From NCBI GenBank assembly GCA_028280805.1, contig JANQLB010000118.1:124001-188000 (forward strand): 64,000 bases of DNA. Reading direction: 5' to 3'. The position numbers were made by a program, and so were the translations under genes. Positions 27,868-36,110 of the stretch are shown here, piece after piece. Within the stretch, counting starts at the first letter, position 1, and the number at the start of each line of letters is the position of its first letter. This DNA is from Tissierellales bacterium (GTDB taxonomy: Bacteria; Bacillota; Clostridia; Tissierellales; VENL01). The notes below the pieces were generated by a model. The model made no database searches. It saw nothing but the letters and a program-made list of their open reading frames with translations, and was not told where the DNA came from.

Positions 27868-28182
27868 ATGTTAAGTAATAATATAAAAATCTATCAATCA
27901 AATATTGAAAACAATTGTGTAAAGGTGAACGAAGTAGGTATTAATGACCTTATAATTGTTTTACCTTTAGAAGGATTTACTATCAATATATCTACACCAT
28001 TATTCGATATTGAATCAATCTCTCCTGCAGAGATATCTCTTATAGGTATTACTCCAAATGAATTTCGGTTACTAGTTTTTACACCTGAATTTCAACTTAT
28101 AACAATTGTCCCAAGCTTAGTCCTTGAAGTATTTAATCCTGAAGGTGTTAGGATTATTAGAATTGTAGCTCCTCCGGAATAG
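27868..28182 (+). CDS. unrecognised 104-residue protein with Pro-anchored repeats, second of a pair
   Basis: GGGAGGA precedes the ATG, and the gene lies 48 bases after its partner with a terminator at the end, so the two form an operon. After a short polar N-terminus with one Cys (Cys17), prolines recur at residues 44, 53, 63, 73, 82, 91 and 102, each followed by an alternating hydrophobic pattern (TPLFDIESI, SPAEISLIGI, TPNEFRLLVF, TPEFQLITI, VPSLVLEVF, NPEGVRIIRI). This is a degenerate repeat of 9-11 residues, most like stacked short beta-strands. No family is recognised. It is acidic and lacks a signal peptide. Confidence 0.65.
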   Translation: MLSNNIKIYQSNIENNCVKVNEVGINDLIIVLPLEGFTINISTPLFDIESISPAEISLIGITPNEFRLLVFTPEFQLITIVPSLVLEVFNPEGVRIIRIVAPPE

Positions 28183-28208
28183 AAAATTTTTATTCCGATC
28201 TTTTATTA
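28175..28208 (+). terminator. terminator of the two-gene unrecognised operon
   Basis: CGGAATA pairs with TATTCCG and is followed by ATCTTTTATT. The 5' arm overlaps the stop codon of the second gene. Confidence 0.75.
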
Positions 28209-28276
28209 TTAATAGTTATATAGAATGTATTTAGGTAGTTAAAAACAATAATTTTACTATTAACATAAAAGTAAAT

Positions 28277-28332
28277 AAGGTCATGCTAAACTAATTGCAC
28301 AAAACATCATTTCTCTAGCATGACCTTTTTAA
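28277..28332 (+). terminator. second hairpin with 12-base perfect stem
   Basis: AAGGTCATGCTA pairs perfectly with TAGCATGACCTT around a 27-base loop and a TTTTT run follows on the plus strand. It lies about 70 bases past the first terminator and may be a backup, or end a short transcript of its own that starts in between. Confidence 0.6.
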
Positions 28333-28459
28333 CTATACTATATTAAAATCATCTAAATGCTTTTTAATAATCTCTTGATAATTTCTCCCGCTCTTTTAAA
28401 AACTTCTTTATCTCTTCTATCATGTGATTTATACTCTCATTCTTGTCTTTATCCTTAAT

Positions 28460-30232
28460 TTAATCTTTATCAAGTAAATCACCAAAAACTCCTATGCTTC
28501 TACTATGTGATGTTTCAATAATAATATATTTATCTAAATTAATCATTTCCTCTTTAGAAAAAGAGCTGTCATGTTTTATACTTAAGTGAGGACTTTCATA
28601 ATATTGAGATAAATAATTATTTACTTCCGATAAGTCTTTTTTAGCTATTTCTAAGTCATAAATTTCTTCTTTACTTTTTATAAAATTCGTCCCCGGAAAT
28701 ATAGTATAATAAATATCATCTGTCCCTGTAATATCCTTGTTTCTCCACACATAAATCTCAACCGTATTAGTTATATATACTTCAAGATCTACATCATTCC
28801 AATTTTCTCTCTCAAGTAAAGGAATAAATTCATTTCTAAATTTATCATAAGATGAAGAATAGCTCCTTATATCTTCTTTAAATATTTCTTCTAAAAGCTG
28901 TCGTTCAAAAGGCAAAGCATAAACTTCTCCATCATCATGTAAAGCAAAATTTACCTTGTCAACATTATCAATTAGACAAAAAATTATTGCAGCATTTTTT
29001 AACATTTTATCTGTTAACTTGACCTCATTATTATCTATTAAACCTTCTGATTCTAAATCGACAGTGTAGTTCACAGTTATTTCAAAGGGTTCATTATCAG
29101 TCTTTAAAGAAATTCCTGTTTTGTAATCTGCATAGTATATGTTGCTTGTTAAATTTCCTACCTTACTTGCATTACCTACGTATAGGGTTTTATTCTCATA
29201 TATCTTTTTATAGTCAAGACCAACTATTTCATTATTTTCTTTTCCTGTAGGATTTGTAAGACAACCTGTCATGACTACGACTACTAATATAGCAGTAATA
29301 ATACTCCAAATAATCTTGGGTTTTTTAAAATAAGCAATATACTTTATTCTTTTACTTATATCTTTTTTACCATTTTGCATGGATGTTGTACCAAATATGA
29401 ATTGGTTCTTTTTTAATGCAGTTTTTAACAACACGGCAGCATAAGCTTTCCTGTCCTTATAACTTTCTAATACCCTATAGTCACATAAAATCTCCATATC
29501 TCTTTTAAATATAAAAAAGCTATACCATACTATAGGATTATACCAATAAACACAAAGTAACAACGCTCCAACTATGTTCCACAAAATATCCCTATGTTTA
29601 AGATGAATAAGCTCATGCATAAATACACTTTTAAGCTCATCTTTGGTGTAATTTTTAGGTATAATTATTTTCGGATGTACAAAACCTTTAAGTAAAGGAG
29701 TTTCTCCACCTTCTCTTACTGTAACATGAGTTGTAATTCCTAGTTGTTTTTTACATTCCTCAAATACTGAAAGAGCTTCAGTATTTTTCAAAATATTATA
29801 TTTTTTAGTTTTTAAATTATGGATAATATATACACTTATTATATATAGTAATAATGATATTGAACCCGCCAGCCAAATATTAAAAATGTTATCTTCCAAA
29901 TTTTTGCTAATTGAAAATTCTTTATCTATATTATTAACATTTATAGTTACCGTATCTTCGATTTCATTAATCTGCTCATTATATATTGTATTACTTCTAA
30001 AAGAATCCATTTCATCAATATTTTCTTCATGTATATACTGAACTTGAGGTACACGGTTGAAAATACTTAAATCACTCTCAGGTAATACCGGGATTAAAAG
30101 CCTGACAGCTATTATACCCCAAAGAACAAAATGCCACTTTGGAGAAATTCTATTCTTTAGTAATGTTTTCATTATGAGAACTATTAACAATGTTACTGTT
30201 GTAGTTATTGTTATATTAATGAAGTATTCCAT
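28460..30232 (-). CDS. BlaR1-like M56 metallopeptidase with C-terminal DUF4825 domain
   Basis: The 590-residue membrane protein has an N-terminal multi-helix region, the M56 zinc motif FMHELIHLKHRD (HExxH) with neighbouring helices, a further transmembrane helix ending in CLTNPTGK at about 335, and an extracytoplasmic domain. The latter contains LYVGNASKVGNL and SLKTDNEPFEITVNY, as in DUF4825, in place of the penicillin-binding sensor of true BlaR1. The start at 30232 overlaps the tail of the BlaI-type gene (TAAAATG). The family role is to be triggered by an external signal and cleave the partner repressor. The signal here is unknown, and no beta-lactamase gene is adjacent. Confidence 0.85.
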   Translation of the reverse strand: MEYFINITITTTVTLLIVLIMKTLLKNRISPKWHFVLWGIIAVRLLIPVLPESDLSIFNRVPQVQYIHEENIDEMDSFRSNTIYNEQINEIEDTVTINVNNIDKEFSISKNLEDNIFNIWLAGSISLLLYIISVYIIHNLKTKKYNILKNTEALSVFEECKKQLGITTHVTVREGGETPLLKGFVHPKIIIPKNYTKDELKSVFMHELIHLKHRDILWNIVGALLLCVYWYNPIVWYSFFIFKRDMEILCDYRVLESYKDRKAYAAVLLKTALKKNQFIFGTTSMQNGKKDISKRIKYIAYFKKPKIIWSIITAILVVVVMTGCLTNPTGKENNEIVGLDYKKIYENKTLYVGNASKVGNLTSNIYYADYKTGISLKTDNEPFEITVNYTVDLESEGLIDNNEVKLTDKMLKNAAIIFCLIDNVDKVNFALHDDGEVYALPFERQLLEEIFKEDIRSYSSSYDKFRNEFIPLLERENWNDVDLEVYITNTVEIYVWRNKDITGTDDIYYTIFPGTNFIKSKEEIYDLEIAKKDLSEVNNYLSQYYESPHLSIKHDSSFSKEEMINLDKYIIIETSHSRSIGVFGDLLDKD

Positions 30233-30233
30233 T

Positions 30234-30614
30234 TTAGCACCCCTTTTCATTCATACCATCTATTATTTTTTTAAGCTCTGCAATTTCCTTATCTGTTAAT
30301 TCTTCCTGCTTTGCTAATGTTGAAATCATAATAGCTAAAGAACCATCAAAAACTCTTGAGAGAAAGCTTTTTGCTTCTTCTATTTTACAATCCTTTTCCT
30401 TGACTATGCTAAAATACTTAAAGTTTGAAGACTGTGATTTATCTGCTCCTATTATTCTTTTATCTAATAGTCTTTTTACCATAGTTCTGATAGTGGTATA
30501 GCTCCACTTAGTATCATGAAGCTTCTCAACTATTTGTTTTAATGTTAAATTACTTTCATTCCATAGACATTCCATTATTCTCCATTCAGATTCGCTAATA
30601 TTATATTTTCCCAT
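30234..30614 (-). CDS. BlaI/MecI-family transcriptional repressor
   Basis: The 126-residue product has the family winged helix: ISESEWRIMECLWNESNLTLKQIVEKL, then WSYTTIRTMVKRLLDKRII and a C-terminal dimerisation region. These proteins repress until cleaved by the M56 partner, whose gene follows with one base between the stop and start codons. The ribosome-binding site is GGAGGTGA. Two TACANNTGTA operators lie directly upstream, so it is probably autoregulated. The target besides its own operon is not evident. Confidence 0.93.
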   Translation of the reverse strand: MGKYNISESEWRIMECLWNESNLTLKQIVEKLHDTKWSYTTIRTMVKRLLDKRIIGADKSQSSNFKYFSIVKEKDCKIEEAKSFLSRVFDGSLAIMISTLAKQEELTDKEIAELKKIIDGMNEKGC

Positions 30615-30629
30615 ATTATCACCTCCGAT

Positions 30630-30679
30630 TACATATGTAGTTGTAATTTTAGTTTACATTTGTAGTCCATAATTGTCAA
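30630..30679 (-). promoter_or_regulatory. promoter with two BlaI-type operators
   Basis: On the minus strand TTGACA (30679-30674) and TAAACT (30656-30651) are 17 bases apart. Two palindromic boxes match the BlaI/MecI pattern TACANNTGTA: TACATTTGTA at 30655-30664, overlapping the -10 box, and TACATATGTA at 30630-30639, between the start site and the ribosome-binding site. This predicts direct autorepression. Confidence 0.85.
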
Positions 30680-30703
30680 GAAAAAATTTTAAAAATAATA
30701 AAT

Positions 30704-30733
30704 AGTCCCGATACCATCATTGGTATTGGGACT
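30704..30733 (-). terminator. terminator of the alkylsulfatase gene
   Basis: AGTCCCGATACCA pairs with TGGTATTGGGACT (one G-T-type mismatch) around four bases, followed on the minus strand by ATTTATTATTTTT. It is 21 bases beyond the stop codon. Confidence 0.75.
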
Positions 30734-30754
30734 TTGATTAAATCATTTTTCTTA

Positions 30755-32707
30755 TTATTTCGGCAATGGTGTCATAATATTGAAGTCTGTGTTTATAGAA
30801 TCTTGTGTCCATAGGAATAGCTGCCACTTGCAAATATCTCCTTCTACTACTATAGATGAGCTGTCTGGTCTGTTGTTGGTTGTAGCTAGGTCATATAATG
30901 TTTTCTTTGACATTATAACTGTTACATCAGCATCTTCTGCAAGGTTATCACTTAAACATCTGAATATTCCACGTTTAACCTCAGTAGAAGCCGCTTCTTC
31001 TCTATCGGGAATTATAAAATTAATTTTGAAGTCAAAATCTCCAGCTTTCAATCCATCTATTCTTATGCTAAACAAATATAATACTTTTTCAAGAGGAATA
31101 GCATCCAAAACATCATCCGTTATTACAGTCCCCGGCATTGGAGTATTACCATATCGTAATTCTTGAGCTCCCATTAAATATTCATTTCTCCATGGTCCTG
31201 ATTCTGCTATATATCCTAATTGCTCCAAAGCATCAGCACAAAGGAATTTGGCATCTTTATTGTCTGGATTTGCATAAATTACTTGCTTAGTAACTTCTGC
31301 TACCCACTGATATTCTCCTTTTAGAAAGGATTTTTTAGCTTTTTCTAAAACAACATCCTCTCCTCCCATATATTCTACATACTTTTTCGCTGATTCCTCT
31401 GGGAATAATTTGTTCAAATTTACAGGATTTCCATCATACCAGCCCATATATTTTTGATACACAGCTTTAGCATTATGATCCACTGTTCCATAAAATGGAC
31501 TATTATACCATTCGTCACTTAAGCTTTCAGGAAATTTAACCATCCTGCCTACATCTTCCAATATATATCCTTTATTTATCAATCTTAAGGTTTGGTCGTT
31601 AATATATTGATATAAATCTCTTTGCTTCTCCATATATTCCAAACAATACTTGTTACCAAATCGCGGCCATGTGTGAACTCCAAATACTGTGGTCAAGGTA
31701 TCGCCCCATAGGTCTATGGCTTTCTGTATGTCCTTAGCCCAAGCCACTGGATCTCTTACCTCCGCACCTCTTAAAGTATATATATTGTGAAGGGATGCAC
31801 TGCAATTTTCAGCTATACATAAAGATTTTTCACTTGGAATATATATATCCATTTCTGAAGGTGCTTCAGTATCTTTTGTTAATAGAAACTGCATAGTAAC
31901 TCCATCAATTTCTTTCTGTACGTATACATCATCTGAAACAGGAGATATTTCATGAACATTGTTTAAAAAAGTTATTGATCCTAAAGAAACATATTTTCCA
32001 ATACCACTGTCTATTTGACCTTTTTTGTCCCGCAGCAACGCTTCTCCATACATGTATAACCCTCGGCGAGACATTGCAACTCCTGCGTTTATATTTTCTT
32101 CTATAACAGCATCTGTAAATCCTTGAGGAGCATATACTTTAATATTTTTTTCTGTATCTTCACTTAAAACTCCTTGTATTCCTCCATAATGATCTACGTG
32201 AGAATGTGTGATTATTACTGCACTAATTGTTATGTCTCCAAAATGTTCCTTTGCCAGCTTAATTGCTGCTTCTGCTGTCTCCTTTGAAGTTAAACAGTCA
32301 ATTATAATCCATCCAGTATCCCCTCTAACCAAGTTCATATTTGCAAGATCAAAGCCTCTAATCTGATAAATTTTATCCGTAACTTTAAATAATCCTGAGT
32401 TTAGATTTAATTTTCCTTGTTGCCAAAGCTTTGGATGAGCTGTGTCTGGTGTTGTATCCTTTAGAAGGAAAGCATACCTCTTTAAATTCCATACCGGTAT
32501 TAAAGAGTCCTCTCTTCGAATTACCGGTAATGGTACGTCAACAACTATATTATCTTTGGCTAATTTTTTCTCTTTCTTTAGCTTTTTCCAATCTATATTT
32601 TTATAAGCTTCCTTGTTTATTAATTTCGTTTTAAGTGTAGCATTTTTTCGGCGACGATTTAATTCGTATGATATATCTTTGATATCTTTAATATCTTTAC
32701 CATCCAT
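30755..32707 (-). CDS. alkyl-sulfatase of the metallo-beta-lactamase fold (SdsA1/BDS1 type)
   Basis: The 650-residue protein has a metallo-beta-lactamase domain with the zinc motif THSHVDHYGG, further ligands in ENCSASLHN and FGVHTWPR, then the DHNAKAVYQKYMGWYDGNP dimerisation-region signature and a C-terminal SCP2-like domain (about 525-650). These enzymes cleave alkyl sulfates such as SDS to alcohol and sulfate. The start is the ATG at 32707 behind GGGAGGTG; the longer frame adds nine codons before it. There is no signal peptide, so it acts in the cytoplasm. It is a single-gene unit. Sulfatase substrate is inferred from the family. Confidence 0.92.
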   Translation of the reverse strand: MDGKDIKDIKDISYELNRRRKNATLKTKLINKEAYKNIDWKKLKKEKKLAKDNIVVDVPLPVIRREDSLIPVWNLKRYAFLLKDTTPDTAHPKLWQQGKLNLNSGLFKVTDKIYQIRGFDLANMNLVRGDTGWIIIDCLTSKETAEAAIKLAKEHFGDITISAVIITHSHVDHYGGIQGVLSEDTEKNIKVYAPQGFTDAVIEENINAGVAMSRRGLYMYGEALLRDKKGQIDSGIGKYVSLGSITFLNNVHEISPVSDDVYVQKEIDGVTMQFLLTKDTEAPSEMDIYIPSEKSLCIAENCSASLHNIYTLRGAEVRDPVAWAKDIQKAIDLWGDTLTTVFGVHTWPRFGNKYCLEYMEKQRDLYQYINDQTLRLINKGYILEDVGRMVKFPESLSDEWYNSPFYGTVDHNAKAVYQKYMGWYDGNPVNLNKLFPEESAKKYVEYMGGEDVVLEKAKKSFLKGEYQWVAEVTKQVIYANPDNKDAKFLCADALEQLGYIAESGPWRNEYLMGAQELRYGNTPMPGTVITDDVLDAIPLEKVLYLFSIRIDGLKAGDFDFKINFIIPDREEAASTEVKRGIFRCLSDNLAEDADVTVIMSKKTLYDLATTNNRPDSSSIVVEGDICKWQLFLWTQDSINTDFNIMTPLPK

Positions 32708-32783
32708 AATAGCACCTCCCGTATCATAATTCAACTTATGCTGTCCATTAGAAAATGTGCTATTTAATAAGATGAATACGTAA

Positions 32784-32819
32784 AAATCCCTTAAGGAAAT
32801 TTAGTTCCTAAAGGGATTG
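32784..32819 (-). terminator. terminator of the rpsU-yqeY unit
   Basis: On the minus strand AATCCCTTTAGGAA pairs with TTCCTTAAGGGATT around six bases and TTTAC follows. It lies 17 bases after the yqeY stop. Confidence 0.8.
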
Positions 32820-32835
32820 TTTACAGCTTCAAAAT

Positions 32836-33279
32836 CTATTTTAAATACTGCCTTACGATTCTATTTACAATACCACCATCAGCTTTACCTTTAACTTGAG
32901 GCATTAGCTTACCCATAACTTTACCAATATCCTTTGATGAATTAGCTCCAACTTCATCAATAACTGCCTTAACTATTTCATCAATTTCTTCTTCAGTCAA
33001 TTGCTCAGGCAAATATGCAGATAATATATCTATCTCTTCTAATGTAATATCTAATAAATCTTGTCTATCCGCTTTCTTAAAATCTTCAATGGAGTCCCTC
33101 TTTTGTTTAACCTGTTTAGCAATAACTTCAATAATATCCTCATCAGTAAGCTCTATTTTTTCGTCAATTTCTCTTTGTTTTATTGCAGCTCTTAACATAG
33201 TGATGGTATTTTTTCTAGTTCTATCCTTATTTTTCATGGATGTTTTTAAATCATCCATTAATTTTTCTTTTAAGGACAT
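32836..33279 (-). CDS. yqeY: GatB/YqeY-domain protein
   Basis: The 147-residue helical protein begins SLKEKLMDDLKTSMKNKD and has the tRNA-binding-like tail domain shared with GatB (AYLPEQLTEEEIDEIV ... IGKVMGKLMPQVKGKADGGIVNRIV). I start at the ATG at 33279, since the apparent GTG start at 33288 is part of the GAGGTG ribosome-binding site. It follows rpsU by 16 bases, the usual rpsU-yqeY order in Firmicutes. Its molecular role is unknown; a link with aminoacyl-tRNA or translation is inferred from the domain. Confidence 0.93.
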   Translation of the reverse strand: MSLKEKLMDDLKTSMKNKDRTRKNTITMLRAAIKQREIDEKIELTDEDIIEVIAKQVKQKRDSIEDFKKADRQDLLDITLEEIDILSAYLPEQLTEEEIDEIVKAVIDEVGANSSKDIGKVMGKLMPQVKGKADGGIVNRIVRQYLK

Positions 33280-33295
33280 AAAATTCACCTCAAAC

Positions 33296-33475
33296 CTATC
33301 TTCTCTTATTTTTTCTTCTGGCAGCTTCTGCCTTCTTTTTACGTCTTACACTTGGCTTTTCATAATGCTCTCTCTTTCTAGCCTCTTGTAGTACCCCAGC
33401 TCTTGAGCATTTCCTTTTAAATCTTCTAAGTGCATTCTCTAAGGATTCATTATCCTTTACCTTAATTTCGGACAT
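33296..33475 (-). CDS. rpsU: 30S ribosomal protein S21
   Basis: The 59-residue, very basic product begins [19 protein letters not shown] and continues [21 protein letters not shown] with a Lys/Arg-rich tail, the standard S21 sequence. It binds the 3' end region of 16S rRNA and helps initiation. It lies directly upstream of yqeY on the same strand, separated by 16 bases, as in other Firmicutes. The frame is short and easily missed. Confidence 0.97.
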   Translation of the reverse strand: MSEIKVKDNESLENALRRFKRKCSRAGVLQEARKREHYEKPSVRRKKKAEAARRKNKRR

Positions 33476-33589
33476 CCTTCTCCCTCCCCTCTTTCACTGC
33501 AACAAACCCCTTTATTATATAAATATGCAGCAAGTGGAATTTGGCACTAGACTATTATAACATTAAATATAAGTTTAATGCAATACTTT

Positions 33590-33934
33590 TTAACCAGGTG
33601 GCCAATACATATTTCGACCACCTAAAAGGTGGAAGTGTATATGATCTACAGTTTGTCCGCCTTGTTCTCCACAGTTATTTACAATTCTATAACCTTTTTC
33701 TTTCAAACCTTTATCCTTGGCTATACTCTTGATTACAAGAAATATATGGGATAATATATCAATATTAGTTTCATCAAAGTCATTCATAGAAGTAATATGC
33801 TTCTTAGGAATAATTAATATATGAACAGGAGATTGTGGGTTGATGTCATTAAAAGCCAATACCTTCTCATCTTCATATATTTTTGTAGATGGAATTTCAT
33901 TATTTATTATTTTACAAAAAAGACAATCTGACAC
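33590..33934 (-). CDS. HIT-family nucleotide-binding protein
   Basis: The 114-residue protein has the histidine triad HIHFHLL near the C-terminus and an N-terminal DCLFCKIINNEIPS segment, typical of the HinT branch that hydrolyses purine nucleoside phosphoramidates. I start at the GTG at 33934, eight bases after AGGAGG; the longer frame starts in that site. It sits between rpsU and mtaB on the same strand, a common Firmicute order. Confidence 0.95.
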   Translation of the reverse strand: MSDCLFCKIINNEIPSTKIYEDEKVLAFNDINPQSPVHILIIPKKHITSMNDFDETNIDILSHIFLVIKSIAKDKGLKEKGYRIVNNCGEQGGQTVDHIHFHLLGGRNMYWPPG

Positions 33935-34059
33935 CCTTAACACCTCCTCATATATTATTTAATAAAACTTATTATGAAATTTTATTATATTGATTAATGT
34001 TACGGATATAGTCAAGCTTCCATATTATAAATATATTCAATATGGTTTCTTAAATTCCT

Positions 34060-35364
34060 CTAAATAATTACTTTCCCCACTAAACTTTCTACATCAATAT
34101 TTTCAACAAGAACCATTTGAAGTGTTCCTTTTAAGTCTTTATTCGCTTTTGCTATAGTTCTGATATAGTTAGTGGTATACCCCTCCATAAAACCATGTCT
34201 ATTATCTGCCTCTTGTTCAAACAAAACCTCCAAGGATTTGCCTACAAATTTCTTTAGATATTTCTTTTTTATCTCTTCTCCTAATTCTATTAGTTTTGAG
34301 CTTCTTTTAATCTTCTCGTTACCATCTACCTGATTCTTAAATTTAGATGCAGGTGTACCTGACCTAGGAGAATACTTAAAAACATGAATTCTAGAAAACT
34401 TAATTTCTTTAACAAAATTATAGGTTTGTTCAAACTCTTTTTCTGTTTCCCCAGGAAATCCAACTATTATATCAGTAGTAATGGAAGCATTAGGCATATA
34501 ATTACTAATTATTTCTACTATTTTTTTATATTCTCCAGTTGTATAATTCCTATTCATTCTTTTTAAAACTGTGTCACTGCCACTTTGTAATGATAAATGA
34601 AAATGGTCGCAGACTTTAGGCAGTTCTACAATTTCTTGCATAAATTTTTCTGTTATAAGAGTTGGTTCTAAGGAACTTAATCTTATTCTTTCAATTCCAG
34701 ATATATTGTTTATATTCTTTATAACATCTATAAGAGAAGTATTATTTAAATCCTTACCATAGGATGCAACATGTATACCTGTTAATACTATCTCCTTAAA
34801 TCCATTATCTGCAAGTCTATTTACCTCTTTTATAATATTGTCTAATTTTCTGCTTCTTATTTGTCCTCTTGCATAAGGAATAATACAATATGAGCAATAC
34901 TGATTACAGCCTTCCTGTATCTTAATATTAGCTCGTGTCTTACCCCTGACTTCTTTAATTGAAAGCTCCTCAAATTCTTTAATCTTCATAATGTCTTGTA
35001 CTAAATTTATTTTTTGTCTTTCTTGTTTGACTTTTTCAACTAATTTAACTATTTTGCTTCTATCATTAGTACCTAGTATAATATCCACATCTTCTATCTT
35101 TGAAACCTCTTGAGGAGATACCTGAGAATAACATCCAACAACTGCTATAACAGCATTGGAGTTTTTGCTTCTAGACCTTCTTATGAATTGTCTTGATTTC
35201 CTATCTCCTAAATTGGTTACTGTACAAGTGTTTATAACATAAACATCAGCTTTATCAGAAGCATCTACTACAATGTAGCCTTTTTTGCAAAATAACTCAA
35301 TCATTGCTTCAGTTTCATATTGATTAACCTTACAACCTAAGGTTAGAAAAGCTACAGTCTGCAT
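34060..35364 (-). CDS. mtaB: tRNA (t6A37) methylthiotransferase
   Basis: The 434-residue radical-SAM enzyme makes ms2t6A at position 37 of tRNAs reading ANN codons. It has the N-terminal UPF0004 domain with three cluster cysteines (TLGCKVNQYE; NTCTVTN; VVGCYSQV), the radical-SAM motif CNQYCSYC (about 155-162) and a C-terminal TRAM domain. The start overlaps the rsmE stop (TAATG), indicating translational coupling at the end of the dnaK-type operon. Confidence 0.95.
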   Translation of the reverse strand: MQTVAFLTLGCKVNQYETEAMIELFCKKGYIVVDASDKADVYVINTCTVTNLGDRKSRQFIRRSRSKNSNAVIAVVGCYSQVSPQEVSKIEDVDIILGTNDRSKIVKLVEKVKQERQKINLVQDIMKIKEFEELSIKEVRGKTRANIKIQEGCNQYCSYCIIPYARGQIRSRKLDNIIKEVNRLADNGFKEIVLTGIHVASYGKDLNNTSLIDVIKNINNISGIERIRLSSLEPTLITEKFMQEIVELPKVCDHFHLSLQSGSDTVLKRMNRNYTTGEYKKIVEIISNYMPNASITTDIIVGFPGETEKEFEQTYNFVKEIKFSRIHVFKYSPRSGTPASKFKNQVDGNEKIKRSSKLIELGEEIKKKYLKKFVGKSLEVLFEQEADNRHGFMEGYTTNYIRTIAKANKDLKGTLQMVLVENIDVESLVGKVII

Positions 35365-36110
35365 TAAATCACTCCTAAGTCTCCTAACTCATATAGTGCT
35401 ATTGAAATAGCTGTAAATCCTGCTGTTTCAGTTCTTAAAATTCTTGGACCTAAACTAATTATGTAAGCTCCAATTTCTTTTAACATTAACACTTCATCTT
35501 CTTCAAATCCACCTTCAGAACCAATTACTATATTAATTCTCTTTGTTTTACATTTTTTAAGAATTTCTTTTGCTCCTATTTTACATTCATCTTCATAGGG
35601 TACAATTACAAAATCTTCATCTTTAAGGAGATTTAATGATTCCTTAAAATTTAATATATTACTAACTGTAGGCACTCTGCCTCTTTTACTTTGCTTAGCA
35701 GCCTCTAAGGCTATACGGTTCCATCTTTCAAGCTTTTTCTGCTCTTTTTTTTGATTGTCAAGCTTTACAATAGTTCTTTGTGTAATTACTGGTATAATCT
35801 CCTTTACTCCAAGTTCGGTAGCTTTCTGGATTATTAAATCCATCTTTGTGCCTTTGGGTAGACTCTGATATAGTATTATATCTATAGGAGGTTCTTGTTT
35901 TGACATTTCCTTATGTATGATAGTACCATTGATTTGATTATCTTCTAAAGACTCAAGCTCTACAGTATATTCCCAGACATGACCGTCACATACAACTATT
36001 TTGTCACCTTTGTTTAACCTTAAAACGTTTTTTATATGCTTAACATCTTCTCCATCTAATGTTACCATACTATCATTTATATTTTCTTTATTAGTAAAAA
36101 ATCTATTCAT
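35364..36110 (-). CDS. rsmE: 16S rRNA (uracil-1498-N3)-methyltransferase
   Basis: The 248-residue SPOUT enzyme has the N-terminal PUA-like domain (MNRFFTNKENI ... VTLDGEDVKHIKNVLRLNKGD) and the knotted C-terminal signature IVIGSEGGFEEDEV...LGPRILRTETA. I start at the ATG at 36110, which overlaps the prmA stop; the longer frame adds 15 residues inside prmA. It methylates U1498 in the decoding region of 16S rRNA. It lies between prmA and mtaB. Confidence 0.95.
   Translation of the reverse strand: MNRFFTNKENINDSMVTLDGEDVKHIKNVLRLNKGDKIVVCDGHVWEYTVELESLEDNQINGTIIHKEMSKQEPPIDIILYQSLPKGTKMDLIIQKATELGVKEIIPVITQRTIVKLDNQKKEQKKLERWNRIALEAAKQSKRGRVPTVSNILNFKESLNLLKDEDFVIVPYEDECKIGAKEILKKCKTKRINIVIGSEGGFEEDEVLMLKEIGAYIISLGPRILRTETAGFTAISIALYELGDLGVI

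Noticed and set aside
28277-28332. Hairpin considered as part of a small RNA gene
   Set aside because: The stem and T-run are clear but no promoter could be identified for a separate transcript, so it is listed only as a terminator-like hairpin.
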